Shown: positions 7,360 through 15,904 of the stretch, piece by piece
Numbering within the stretch: position 1 is the stretch's first letter
Layout of the letters: each line of letters opens with the position of its first letter
Assembly: GCA_934394515.1 (NCBI GenBank)
Contig: CAKRRU010000032.1
Span: forward strand, 1 to 21,116
Length of the DNA stretch: 21,116 nucleotides
Origin: an uncultured Acetatifactor sp.
GTDB taxonomy: Bacteria > Bacillota > Clostridia > Lachnospirales > Lachnospiraceae
Direction: 5' to 3'
Notes under the pieces: generated by a model
What the model was told of the DNA's origin: nothing
Database searches by the model: none
What the model saw: the letters and a program-made list of their open reading frames with translations, nothing else
Made by a program: the position numbers and the translations under genes

Positions 7360-8790
7360 ATGTTTTCGCTGGTGTTTTTCTATTTTGTATTTTTAGGGAC
7401 GGAGTACCTGTTCGATAACAGAATGGCATTGTGCACGGATTTCTTAGGTGTGACACTGGCGCAGAGCTATATTCTGGGAGTCAGTGCACTGGGCTTTGTG
7501 GCATATTCCCAAATAGAAAAAAGAAGAAAATCTAAGAATCCCGCTGCTGTCAGGGCAGAGGGATTCTTGGTGTTATTGCCGGTCCTCGCAGCCTATGTGC
7601 TGCTGCTTACCCGGACGGAGTATGCGATCCTGCTGGGAGCAGGTCTGCTTCTGTTCCTGTTACTGGGGTATTTGGGGAGTATGGCACATTACCGGGCAGC
7701 ACTTTTTCTGCAGGGGAGGAAGCATCCGGCGAAGACAATAGGTGCTGCTTATGCACTGGGATTGCTGCTACAGTTTCTCAACCATAATCTGTTCTGGGGA
7801 GAAACTGTGGAAGGAATTGTCCTGATGGTGGGATGTGTGGTGCTGTGGATACTGACTGTCGGAATGGAGCGGGGTGCACTTCCCGGATATCATCGGAGAC
7901 AGAAGGCAGAGGACGGAGAAACGGTGTCGGTGAAAAACGCACAGGAGGGTGTTGCTGCGGAGCGGATTTCATGGAAGAATCCCCGGCTGGCAGGTGTGGC
8001 ATTGCTGGTGACGGTTGTTCTGATGACATGTATCTTCGCTACACTGGACAATGTTGTGACCTTGGCGCATGCAGCGGGTACCATGGATATCGGTCAGTGG
8101 CCGAGACTGTTCTTGGCACTGAGCGGACTTCTGGCAGGTGTACTGTTTGATCTGAATAGCGGAAGATATCGTGGACTGATCATGTATGCGGTGACAATCT
8201 TGTCGACCATCTGTGTGCTGATCATCGAAAGCGGTGGATCGTTTCTGCCGGGACTGTTGATTTTCTATGTGTCTGCCGGATTTTTCGTAGTGTTTTTCAC
8301 GAACGGATTTCTCCAGTTGTCCTATCGTATGCAGGATGGCAGGCTATGGGCAGGTATGGGAAGAACGGCGAACAATCTTGGCGCTGTGATCACAGGAGTA
8401 GCTTCCGTAAGCCTGCTGACCGGAGAAAGTCATATTCTGACGGCAGTACTGGCACTGGTTCTGTTCGTGCTGATCAGCGTGGCACTGTTGTGGTATTATA
8501 GTTGTACGCAGATTGTAAAGGCTCCCGAAGAAATGGAAAGTTGTGAAATGTCCGGCAGTCAGAGCCGGCTGGAGAGATTTGCGGAATATTTTGATCTGAC
8601 GGAACGGGAGCAGGAAGTGCTGCAGCTCCTGCTACTGTCCGATGACGGCATGCAGGAGATCGCCGACAGCCTCTTTGTCTCCCGTGCGATGCTCTATAGA
8701 CATGTTTCTGCGTTGAATGAGAAGACCGGCACCAGGAGCCGCATCGGACTGATCCAGTTCTATTACAACTGGGAAGAAGATAAGAAATAG
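7360..8790 (+). CDS. 12-TM MFS-like membrane protein with C-terminal LuxR DNA-binding domain
   Basis: The first ~375 of 476 residues are about 12 hydrophobic helices in two halves of six. A hydrophilic loop (about 175-203) separates them, as in major-facilitator transporters. Residues 413-465 form a LuxR-type helix-turn-helix: LTEREQEVLQLL, then QEIADSLFVSRAMLYRHVSALNEKTG. Membrane-embedded LuxR regulators of this layout occur in Clostridia and Coriobacteriia, and their signals are mostly unknown. The protein probably senses a small molecule or ion through the membrane part and binds DNA without a separate kinase. It starts 9 bases after metY with GGAGA in the gap. The next gene is a sortase-anchored surface protein, a plausible target. 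Target and ligand are inference only. Confidence 0.8.
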   Translation: MFSLVFFYFVFLGTEYLFDNRMALCTDFLGVTLAQSYILGVSALGFVAYSQIEKRRKSKNPAAVRAEGFLVLLPVLAAYVLLLTRTEYAILLGAGLLLFLLLGYLGSMAHYRAALFLQGRKHPAKTIGAAYALGLLLQFLNHNLFWGETVEGIVLMVGCVVLWILTVGMERGALPGYHRRQKAEDGETVSVKNAQEGVAAERISWKNPRLAGVALLVTVVLMTCIFATLDNVVTLAHAAGTMDIGQWPRLFLALSGLLAGVLFDLNSGRYRGLIMYAVTILSTICVLIIESGGSFLPGLLIFYVSAGFFVVFFTNGFLQLSYRMQDGRLWAGMGRTANNLGAVITGVASVSLLTGESHILTAVLALVLFVLISVALLWYYSCTQIVKAPEEMESCEMSGSQSRLERFAEYFDLTEREQEVLQLLLLSDDGMQEIADSLFVSRAMLYRHVSALNEKTGTRSRIGLIQFYYNWEEDKK

Positions 8791-8928
8791 CGAGAGACAG
8801 ATTTACGATTTGATGCCCATGAACACAGAAAATGCGTGGGTTTGGCAGGTTGAGACAAATGTCAACTTGAAAAAGGCAGGTATCCTATGAATATATATAA
8901 GTATATTATAAAAGGAGGACTTGCGCAG

Positions 8929-10647
8929 ATGTACAAAAGCAGAAGAACGATAGTTGTTTTTTTACTTTCAATGGTGTTGATATTGGGGGCTTTGCCGGAA
9001 TTTCATGTAAGAGCAGAGGATAACAGCCAGACATATGTGGTGGGCGCGGATAATCATACACCGTGGAGCAGTGTGCAGAATGGTGTATTCCAATATGCTG
9101 CCGGTAGTATGAAAATAGAAGGGGCCGGATTACAGGGGGATGCTGCACAGGCAAATGTGGCAGCAGGAACAGAGCTTACTATAACACTGACACCGGACAC
9201 GGATTGCGTCCTGAGAAGCTTTATGGTGACAGGTCAGAGCATTGCAGTAGCAAGCATGACCCAAAATGGTGCTTCGTATATTTATAAAACCAAGGTAGAA
9301 AATGCGGAGCTGAAATTTGAACCCATGTTCGAAACATCGGGAGGAAATATACCAGGACCGAATCCGGGAACAGGAAACAATATCTGTTTTCGATTAGAAG
9401 GTGACGGTATTTCTCCAAACGATTATGCCGCATGGAAAAATAATAATATCGAAATCTATATAGGAATCGGAGAGACCTATAAAACGTTGGATCAATGGCT
9501 CGGAGAAAATCAGATTTCTGTGGCCGGAGCAGAATACAGAGTGGACGATTCTGTGGACACGGTGAAAGTATATGTAGTTAACAACGGTTCCGGAAAATAC
9601 ATGATACAGGGAGCCGGAACTTCAAAAGAAAATGCAGTGACATGGACGGGAAAAGGAAACTATTCCATTCAGGCAGACAAAGAGAGAATTACAATAACAT
9701 GGGGATATGATTCGACAACCTACGGAGAGGATGCTTATCTGGAGCATGGGACGGCCCGGATCATTCAAATAAATGGTACTGCACCGAATACCAACGATCC
9801 CTATGGAAACAATGCAGGAGACAGCAGAGGTGGAAATCTGGTGGTACAGCCGGGAGATACGGTCACTGTGGAATTGAAGCCGGATTACGGATACCAGTTG
9901 AACGGAGTTTCACTAAATGGGATAAATCTGACAGCGGCAACAAATGTTTCCACGTTTACATTCACGATGCCAAATACCCAGATTCATTTGAAAGGAATCT
10001 TTGGAAAAGCGGATGACATGGTGGATATCTCGGCTGCCGGTAATATTACTTCAGCTTCGATTACGAACGGTGACAGAGCTATCGACAGCGGTAATCTCTC
10101 CCTGACAGCAACGAATGATACATCCTACAACACTACTACAGCACAGCAGAAAGTAAGTGGAGCAGTGTCTTCGCAGGTGGTGGATCTGACCCTGAATCAG
10201 ATGATCAGCAAAGGCGACGGAAGTTATTGGAATCATCCGCTGACAGAACTGAATGGTTCGGTGACGTTAAGCCTTGGTATCAATGGTTATGATCCGGGCT
10301 ATGATTATGTGGTAGTGCGCGAACATAACGGTACAACGGAAGCACTGGCGACCCAGGTCGTGGACGGAAAAGTCGTATTTGATACGGACAAGTTCTCGAC
10401 CTATGTGATCGTGAAAAAGGAAAAGACAGCTTCCGGCGGAAACGATGATTCTTCTGAGGGAGGAAGTGGAACTTCCGATACGACACCGGCGACAGCAGCC
10501 GCAGCCCCGACAGCAGCTGCACAGGTTCTGGATCAGGTGCCGAAGACAGGAGAAGATATGAGGACTTGGTTCGCAGAAGCGGCATTACTGATCGTGGGCA
10601 GCGGATCGCTTGGTATGGGAATCCTGCTTCGCAAAAGAAAGGATTGA
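8929..10647 (+). CDS. Sortase-anchored cell-surface protein with VPKTG motif
   Basis: The 572-residue exported protein has a signal peptide (MYKSRRTIVVFLLSMVLILG, cleavage likely near VRAED). A Gly/Pro spacer (GGNIPGPNPGTGN) separates two extracellular parts. A bacterial-repeat-like domain follows (VVQPGDTVTVELKPDYGYQL to FTFTMPNTQIHLKGIFG), resembling repeats common in gut clostridial surface proteins. The end is a Ser/Gly/Ala/Pro-rich linker, VPKTGED, a hydrophobic helix and RKRKD, the sortase signal for cell-wall attachment. ATG 8929 has AAAGGAGG 10 bases upstream. An in-frame ATG at 8887 lacks a ribosome site and would add a polar extension before the signal peptide. The coding sequence looks more AT-rich than its neighbours, which may hint at transfer. 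No enzyme motif is seen; adhesion is a guess. Confidence 0.82.
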   Translation: MYKSRRTIVVFLLSMVLILGALPEFHVRAEDNSQTYVVGADNHTPWSSVQNGVFQYAAGSMKIEGAGLQGDAAQANVAAGTELTITLTPDTDCVLRSFMVTGQSIAVASMTQNGASYIYKTKVENAELKFEPMFETSGGNIPGPNPGTGNNICFRLEGDGISPNDYAAWKNNNIEIYIGIGETYKTLDQWLGENQISVAGAEYRVDDSVDTVKVYVVNNGSGKYMIQGAGTSKENAVTWTGKGNYSIQADKERITITWGYDSTTYGEDAYLEHGTARIIQINGTAPNTNDPYGNNAGDSRGGNLVVQPGDTVTVELKPDYGYQLNGVSLNGINLTAATNVSTFTFTMPNTQIHLKGIFGKADDMVDISAAGNITSASITNGDRAIDSGNLSLTATNDTSYNTTTAQQKVSGAVSSQVVDLTLNQMISKGDGSYWNHPLTELNGSVTLSLGINGYDPGYDYVVVREHNGTTEALATQVVDGKVVFDTDKFSTYVIVKKEKTASGGNDDSSEGGSGTSDTTPATAAAAPTAAAQVLDQVPKTGEDMRTWFAEAALLIVGSGSLGMGILLRKRKD

Positions 10648-10678
10648 CGGCATACTGTTTTAAATGGGGAAGTTGACA

Positions 10679-10707
10679 CTGGAAGGCGGTTTCCGGTCTG
10701 CATAAGG
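10679..10707 (+). pseudogene. Relic of the metY 3' end
   Basis: These 29 bases match the last codons of metY (7324-7352) at 27 of 29 positions. They keep the reading frame and stop codon: LEGGFQSV-stop in metY, LEGGFRSA-stop here. Both differences change an amino acid. No further metY sequence precedes it, so it is a scar of a duplicated or displaced metY copy. Confidence 0.7.
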
Positions 10708-10768
10708 CGAACGGGAATCCGGAAAGATCGTTGATGAAATATGGCTGTTACGTTGTATGTAACGATTT

Positions 10769-10808
10769 GAAGAAAGCCACTTCACAAGATTGTGAAGTGG
10801 CTTTCTTC
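10769..10808. terminator. Bidirectional intrinsic terminator
   Basis: GAAGAAAGCCACTTCACAA (10769-10787) is perfectly complementary to 10790-10808, giving an 18-19 bp stem with a tiny loop. The outer arm is A-rich on the left and T-rich on the right. It sits between the convergent surface-protein gene (ends 10647) and the solute-binding gene (ends 10847), so it can stop transcripts from both sides. Confidence 0.88.
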
Positions 10809-10846
10809 TGTTTAGGGATTGATTCAGAAGAGTAGTATCCGTTTGT

Positions 10847-12469
10847 TTACTGTGCGTTTAATTCTCCGAGGATTTCGTCTACCATATCCTGGGTAGTCTT
10901 AACATAATTGTCCATAGCGGCATCTACATCTCCGCCCTTTACAACAACCTCGGCGATGACTACGTTCTTGGCATCATTGATGGTTCCGCCGTAGTTTGTG
11001 ATGCCGTCGCAGGAAGCGGAACGGGGAGCATCGACACTGTGCTCGGAGAAGAACTCGTTACATTCCTTTGTCAGGTCTGTTGCAGATTCAAATCCGTTTT
11101 CCAGGGAGCAGATCATGGAAGAAGGATCGATAGCGTTCTTTTTCCATAATGCGCTGGGATCAGAAGGGTTCAGACGAAGATGGAATTCGCCGTCTTTGTA
11201 TTCATAGGTCTTTGCGTTATCAGTGCCTTCACCGGTGATGATGGTCTCGGCTTCGGTAGACCAGTGGTAGCCTTCTGCACCGTATACCCACAGAGTCTGT
11301 ACAGTGCCGCCGTCGAACATTGTCTCGAAGACAGCATCGAAGATTGCCTGTTCTCTGGAATCATCACCGTCACCATCGTCAATGATGCAGTATACAGGAG
11401 ATTCTCTGTTCAGATATCCATCCATTTCAGAGATGGGAGCCAGTCTTGCCAGTCCGGAATCCACGCCGTTCTTATCCATATTATTTATCAGGTTATCATT
11501 CCAGTAACCGGACCAGTAGGTGAAGGCACCGAAAGAACCGGACTGGTCAGAAGACCACCATTTTTCACGGACATCCTTGGTACCCATGGTCAGGGATTCG
11601 GGATCAATGACGCCGTCAGCGTAAGCCTGCTGCAAACGAAGCAGAGCATCCTTGGTATCCTGTGTGTTGAAACCGTCATACCATACGCCGTTCTCATCAT
11701 AGGTGAAGCTGGGATATGCGTTCTGCCAGAACTGGGGAAGATAGTTGGTGTAAGGAGCTTCAGAGCCGACAAATCCTGCGGCTGCTACACCGTAAGTATC
11801 ATTTTTGCCGTTGCCGTCGGGGTCCTGCTCGGTGAAAGCTTTTAACATTGCATAATAAGAATCCCAGTCGGTAATGTCTTCCGCTTTCATACCTACAGCA
11901 TCCAGCCATGCCTGTTTTACATAAGTAATACATCCGCCGCCGAGACCGGTAGACAGACCATATTGTTTGCCGTCGATACGAACACTTTGGTTTACTGCGG
12001 GCAGTACCATGTGACTCTGGAACTTCGCGTTATCATAAGCCTCTGTCATATCCCACAGAAGCCCTGTCTTTGCATATTCTGCATACTGGCTGGCATTTAA
12101 CAGAATGACATCGGGATAATCACCGCTGGCGAACAGACGACCGACACCGTCAACATAGCTGGAGTGATCTAACTGCTGAATGTTCAGGCTGATAGGATGA
12201 CCAAGTGCTTCGCTGACAGCAGCATCCCACTGTTCGATAAACTTGTCCTGATAAGCATCTACGGATGCATTGAAAGTACCGTCTACCACCAAGGTGACTT
12301 TATCCAATACATAATCACTTTCCGCGGAAGAAGTCCCTTCCGTAGCAGCGGCGGTGCTTCCGGCATCGGTGGATGCTGCCGGCGCATCGGAACCCTTGCT
12401 GCCGCAGGCGGTCAGAGCAGTCAGCATGGATACTGACAACAACAGTGCCAAAATCTTGTTTTTCTTCAT
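10847..12469 (-). CDS. ABC-transporter solute-binding lipoprotein, sugar type (LplA-like)
   Basis: The 540-residue protein opens with a lipoprotein signal peptide. Its lipobox LTAC places the acylated cysteine at C22. An Ala/Ser/Thr-rich tether follows to about residue 50. The mature part has features of family-1 extracellular sugar-binding proteins: LFASGDYPDVILL, WLDAVGMK, and a calcium-type loop DPDGNGKNDTYG (216-227). A second Asp-rich loop, DDGDGDD, lies further on. It should capture oligosaccharides outside the membrane for import. AAGGAGG lies 6 bases before the ATG. It follows the GH3 gene on the same strand after 132 bases. No permease or ATPase gene accompanies it, and a strong terminator follows, so its membrane partners must lie elsewhere. 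Ligand unknown; a xylan or arabinan fragment is suggested by context. Confidence 0.88.
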   Translation of the reverse strand: MKKNKILALLLSVSMLTALTACGSKGSDAPAASTDAGSTAAATEGTSSAESDYVLDKVTLVVDGTFNASVDAYQDKFIEQWDAAVSEALGHPISLNIQQLDHSSYVDGVGRLFASGDYPDVILLNASQYAEYAKTGLLWDMTEAYDNAKFQSHMVLPAVNQSVRIDGKQYGLSTGLGGGCITYVKQAWLDAVGMKAEDITDWDSYYAMLKAFTEQDPDGNGKNDTYGVAAAGFVGSEAPYTNYLPQFWQNAYPSFTYDENGVWYDGFNTQDTKDALLRLQQAYADGVIDPESLTMGTKDVREKWWSSDQSGSFGAFTYWSGYWNDNLINNMDKNGVDSGLARLAPISEMDGYLNRESPVYCIIDDGDGDDSREQAIFDAVFETMFDGGTVQTLWVYGAEGYHWSTEAETIITGEGTDNAKTYEYKDGEFHLRLNPSDPSALWKKNAIDPSSMICSLENGFESATDLTKECNEFFSEHSVDAPRSASCDGITNYGGTINDAKNVVIAEVVVKGGDVDAAMDNYVKTTQDMVDEILGELNAQ

Positions 12470-12474
12470 TGTAA

Positions 12475-12535
12475 TCCTCCTTGTTTTCCGAAGGAAAATC
12501 TACCCTCATGGCGAGGAGAGGATTTTCCTCCTTGT
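12475..12535 (-). promoter_or_regulatory. Structured leader of the solute-binding gene with duplicated ribosome site
   Basis: Read on the minus strand, ACAAGGAGGA occurs twice, at 12535-12526 and 12484-12475. Only the second is placed to start the lipoprotein. Between them, the segment GATTTTCC (12528-12521 side complement included in the arm 12492-12500) can pair either with the upstream arm 12521-12529 (9 bp) or with 12485-12490 next to the second ribosome site (6 bp). These are mutually exclusive hairpins. An inner stem (12504-12507 with 12513-12516) strengthens the first fold. Translational control is possible but unproven. Confidence 0.35.
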
Positions 12536-12601
12536 AAATACATCTCTCTATAGCAAATGGCTTATCACCATAATGCTCATAAGTAATCCAATAACGTTTT
12601 T

Positions 12602-14731
12602 CTAGAAAGCAACATCAAATGTCAGTCCTCTATCGTCAGGGTAGAACTTCTGACCGCTTTCCGTGAGCTCAGGCTGGGAAAATCCCAGATACAGTGTGGC
12701 AGAAGTGCCGTCATATTTCCGTTCACCGGAATCATCCACAGTGGTAAAGGCTGCAGTCGGAACAGGGATCTGTAATTCTTTGCTTTCTCCGGCTTCCAGA
12801 CGGATTCGCTCAAAAGCTGCGAGCTTATGGTTAGGAACTTCGTCCGGTGAGCCATTGACATGTACATATACCTGCAGGACATCACTGAGCGGATGTTCGG
12901 TTGGATTCTTACATTGTACTGTGATCTGTACGGACGGAAGGTCATCTGCAGCGCTAGGGTTCCCGGACAACTGTGCTTCCGTGATCTGCAATTCCCCATA
13001 CGTCAGTCCGAATCCGAAAGGCTTCCAGGGTGTGCCTTCAAAATAGCGGTAAGTGCGTCCGGTCATATGATAATCAGTAATGTCCGGCAGCGGATCATCA
13101 TTATGATAGAAGGTGAGCGGCAGTTTGCCGCCGGGAGATACCTTGCCGAATAAAATATCAGCAATGGCACGTCCGCCTTCTCCGCCCGGATACCATGCCT
13201 GCAGAATGGCAGCGACGTTATCTTCATAAGCGGACAGATCTATAGGACTTCCGGCCAGATCGATCAGGATCACCGGAGTACCGGTGGCAATGACCTGTGC
13301 TACCAGATCCCGCTGAATCTTCGGAAGCAGCAGATTCGGTTTGTCTCCGCTGGCAAAAGCATTGCTGACATCTCCCTGCTCGCCCTCCAACGTAGAATCC
13401 AGACCGACACATACGATGGCGAGATCGCAGGATTCCGTTAAGGCAACGGCTTCCGGAATGCGATAATTCTGAAATACTTTTCGTACGGAAGGATCGTCAT
13501 AGAGCAGGCATCCTTCCGCATAATTGACATCCCAGCCGGTATCCTCACAGATTCTTGTAATTCCTTCCAACACAGTGACAGAGTGGGGAGGGGTGCCGTT
13601 ATAGTTACCGACCAGCGAAGCGTGGCTGTCGGCATTGGGACCGATCACAGCCAGACGTTTTCCGCCTGCGAGGGAAAGGGGTAAAGTACCGTCATTTTTT
13701 AACAGAACACAGCTTTCCACGGCAGCCTGATAAGCCAGCTTAAGGTGCTTTTTACAGCCAACGACATTGTAAGGAATCTCATCCAGTGTACTGTGGTCGA
13801 AAAGTCCTAACAGATATCTGGTGGTGAAGAGGCGTATAGCACTTCGGCGGATCTCTTCTTCAGTTATTTTTCCCTGCTTATAGGCCTGTAAAATATATTC
13901 ATAAGTACAGCCGCAGTTCAGATCACAGCCTTTTTCCAGAGCAAGTGCGGCGGAGTCCTCCGGAAAAGCAGTCACGTGATGGCTTTCGTGAAAATCGCGG
14001 ATCGCCCAACAGTCGGATACAAAATGACCTTCAAAATGCCATTTTCCGAGAAGCACATCTTCAATCAGATAGGAGTGCGCACAGCAGGGCTCGCCGTTGG
14101 TACGGTTATATGCTCCCATGACGGCTTCCACACCAGCTTTTGTAACGCAGGCTTCGAAAGCAGGAAGATAGGTTTCCCACAGATCCTTTTTGGTTACTCT
14201 GGCATCGAAGCCGTGACGCAGTGCCTCGGGACCGGAGTGAGCCGCCATGTGCTTGGCGCAGGCTGCGGTGGTCAGAAAGCCGTCCTGCTTCGTCTGTAAT
14301 CCCTCGACAAAGGCACATCCAAGGGAAGCGGTGAGTACAGGATCTTCGCCAAAGGTTTCCTGACCCCGTCCCCAACGGGGGTCACGGAAGATGTTAATGT
14401 TGGGAGACCACATGGTCACACCCTTATAACGTGTCCGGTCACCCTTGCGAGAGTAAGCGTTATATTTTGCCCTGGCTTCCAAGGCAATGGACTGCGCAAT
14501 ATCATGTAGTAATTCATGGTCAAAAGTTGCGCCCAGACCAATGGCCTGTGGATAACAGGTGGCGGTGCCGGCTCTGGCAACGCCGTGGAGAGCCTCATTC
14601 CACCAGTCGTAGGCAGGAATCCCCAGACGGGGAATCGCCGGTGCAGAGTTAAGTAACTGTGAAGATGCTTCTTCTATTGTCATTTGTGCTACCAGAGCGG
14701 CAGCTTTTTTGCTTGCTTCAGTACGGTTCAT
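12602..14731 (-). CDS. GH3 beta-xylosidase / beta-glucosidase family enzyme
   Basis: The 709-residue protein has the three-part GH3 plan. The N-terminal barrel carries YDWWNEALHGVAR, WSPNINIFRDPRWGRGQETFGEDP, KHMAAHSG and VMGAYNRTNGEPCCAH. The nucleophile is D240 in FVSDCWAI. The second sandwich domain carries GLDSTLEGEQGD, with the likely acid/base glutamate (E449 or E451), then WYPGGEGGRAIADILFG and KPFGFGLTYG. A fibronectin-III-like domain ends it. The SDC motif and overall pattern favour xylosidase or arabinosidase over glucosidase, but activity is not certain. There is no signal peptide, so it is cytoplasmic. I chose the ATG at 14731, with GAGG 6 bases before it, rather than 14743, whose own bases form that ribosome site. 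It is divergent from an AraC gene that probably activates it. Confidence 0.9.
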   Translation of the reverse strand: MNRTEASKKAAALVAQMTIEEASSQLLNSAPAIPRLGIPAYDWWNEALHGVARAGTATCYPQAIGLGATFDHELLHDIAQSIALEARAKYNAYSRKGDRTRYKGVTMWSPNINIFRDPRWGRGQETFGEDPVLTASLGCAFVEGLQTKQDGFLTTAACAKHMAAHSGPEALRHGFDARVTKKDLWETYLPAFEACVTKAGVEAVMGAYNRTNGEPCCAHSYLIEDVLLGKWHFEGHFVSDCWAIRDFHESHHVTAFPEDSAALALEKGCDLNCGCTYEYILQAYKQGKITEEEIRRSAIRLFTTRYLLGLFDHSTLDEIPYNVVGCKKHLKLAYQAAVESCVLLKNDGTLPLSLAGGKRLAVIGPNADSHASLVGNYNGTPPHSVTVLEGITRICEDTGWDVNYAEGCLLYDDPSVRKVFQNYRIPEAVALTESCDLAIVCVGLDSTLEGEQGDVSNAFASGDKPNLLLPKIQRDLVAQVIATGTPVILIDLAGSPIDLSAYEDNVAAILQAWYPGGEGGRAIADILFGKVSPGGKLPLTFYHNDDPLPDITDYHMTGRTYRYFEGTPWKPFGFGLTYGELQITEAQLSGNPSAADDLPSVQITVQCKNPTEHPLSDVLQVYVHVNGSPDEVPNHKLAAFERIRLEAGESKELQIPVPTAAFTTVDDSGERKYDGTSATLYLGFSQPELTESGQKFYPDDRGLTFDVAF

Positions 14732-14782
14732 AGCGCACCTCATTCAAAAATTCAATCATTGGAACTGCTTTCATTTGTATTT

Positions 14783-14860
14783 ATTGTAAGTGATAAAAGA
14801 ACCTCCTGCACGACAAAAAGGAATTACATATAGGACAAAAATTGCTATTTTTAACAAAAA
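14783..14860 (-). promoter_or_regulatory. GH3 promoter region with repeated GACAAAAA sites
   Basis: On the minus strand a TACAAT -10 box (14788-14783, 5 of 6 matches) has no -35 match 17 bases upstream. Upstream of it, GACAAAAA occurs at 14812-14819 and 14834-14841, 22 bases apart, and AACAAAAA at 14853-14860. This is the spacing and position expected for half-sites of an AraC activator, probably the divergent gene at 14922. Binding is inferred. Confidence 0.42.
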
Positions 14861-14921
14861 CAGTAGAAATGCAAAACGGAATGTGATATGTAGAATACAT
14901 AAGGATACGAAAGGAGACAGA

Positions 14922-15815
14922 ATGCGTACAGTAAAACCGTTCTATGAAAGTCGTAAAAAAGTCTTTGACTGTCATATCTGGTGGCATCCGAATTTCCCAT
15001 ATCATCTGCATAAGCATATGGAGTTTGTACACGTCACCGAGGGTGAGATGGAAGCAACGGTAGCCGGAGTAAGTTATCATCTGACAACAGGAGACTGCCT
15101 GATGATCTATCCGAACCAGATTCACTCTTACAGCTCCGTGGGCGAGGTTGGGATGCTTTTAATCATTGCAGATATGGATTCCATCGGTGAGTTCCGGGAA
15201 GAACTTACCTATTATAATATGGAATCTCCTTTTTTCCGGAAAAGTATGCTGAGTCGTTGGGGACAGATGACACTGGATATTCTGGCAGATATGGGAGCCC
15301 ATACGCAGCAGCATCCGTTTCGTGAGAATAAAGGACTTCTGATGGCGCTTTTGGCGGATATGTATGAAAATATTCCGGTGATTAAAAAGGATAAACCGTC
15401 GGATCTGAATATTACACAGAAACTTCTGCAATATATTAATGATAATATTACCGGGGACCTGACAGCGCAGAAGGTCGCAAAGGAGCTTGGTATCAGTCCG
15501 TATTATCTGTCACATATTTTCTCTTCCCAGCTGAATATTTCCTTTCCGTCCTATGTGGCACAGCAGAGGATGATTCTGGCATGCAATTTATTAAAGGATA
15601 GCAGCAAGACGGTGACGGAGATCAGCTATGAATGCGGTTTTCCCAATATGCGGACATTTCACCGGTGTTTTCAGAAAAAATATGAATGTACACCTACGCA
15701 GTGGAGAGAACAGGCTCACAGAGGCACAGAAGAGAAAATACGACATCAGTTGTGGAATCCGGAAAAGGCAGAAAAAGATCCGGCGGCAGGCAATCATGTG
15801 GCGGAAACTATCTAA
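14922..15815 (+). CDS. AraC-family transcriptional regulator
   Basis: The protein has 297 residues from ATG 14922, which has AAAGGAG just upstream. The open frame extends 44 codons further back, but that part is basic, lacks family features and has no ribosome site. The N-terminal cupin arm (WWHPNFPYHLHKHMEFVHVTEGE, then YHLTTGDCLMIYPNQIHSY) would bind the effector. The C-terminal AraC domain carries LTAQKVAKELGISPYYLSHI and the second helix-turn-helix VTEISYECGFPNMRTFHRCF, followed by CTPTQWR. A polar tail of about 25 residues after the domain is unusual. It diverges from the GH3 gene and is followed after 89 bases by the GH43-like gene, so it probably controls both. Effector unknown. Confidence 0.87.
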   Translation: MRTVKPFYESRKKVFDCHIWWHPNFPYHLHKHMEFVHVTEGEMEATVAGVSYHLTTGDCLMIYPNQIHSYSSVGEVGMLLIIADMDSIGEFREELTYYNMESPFFRKSMLSRWGQMTLDILADMGAHTQQHPFRENKGLLMALLADMYENIPVIKKDKPSDLNITQKLLQYINDNITGDLTAQKVAKELGISPYYLSHIFSSQLNISFPSYVAQQRMILACNLLKDSSKTVTEISYECGFPNMRTFHRCFQKKYECTPTQWREQAHRGTEEKIRHQLWNPEKAEKDPAAGNHVAETI

Positions 15816-15904
15816 AAGGCGCTGCAGATGATAGAAACAGAAACGGAATGATAACAGAATCTGTAAAAGCCATAAGGAATACAAAAGGACAAGGAGAAGT
15901 CGGA

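Noticed and set aside
8887..8928. Earlier ATG for the surface protein
   Set aside because: No ribosome site precedes it, and the real AAAGGAGG falls after it. The extension would also spoil the signal peptide.
11180..11845. 221-codon plus-strand open frame within the solute-binding gene
   Set aside because: It is antisense to a clear lipoprotein gene, with no ribosome site and no recognisable domain.
15686..15904. Upstream extension of the GH43-like gene overlapping the AraC gene
   Set aside because: It is an out-of-frame reading of the AraC 3' end and an untranslated gap. The family start and ribosome site are at 15905.
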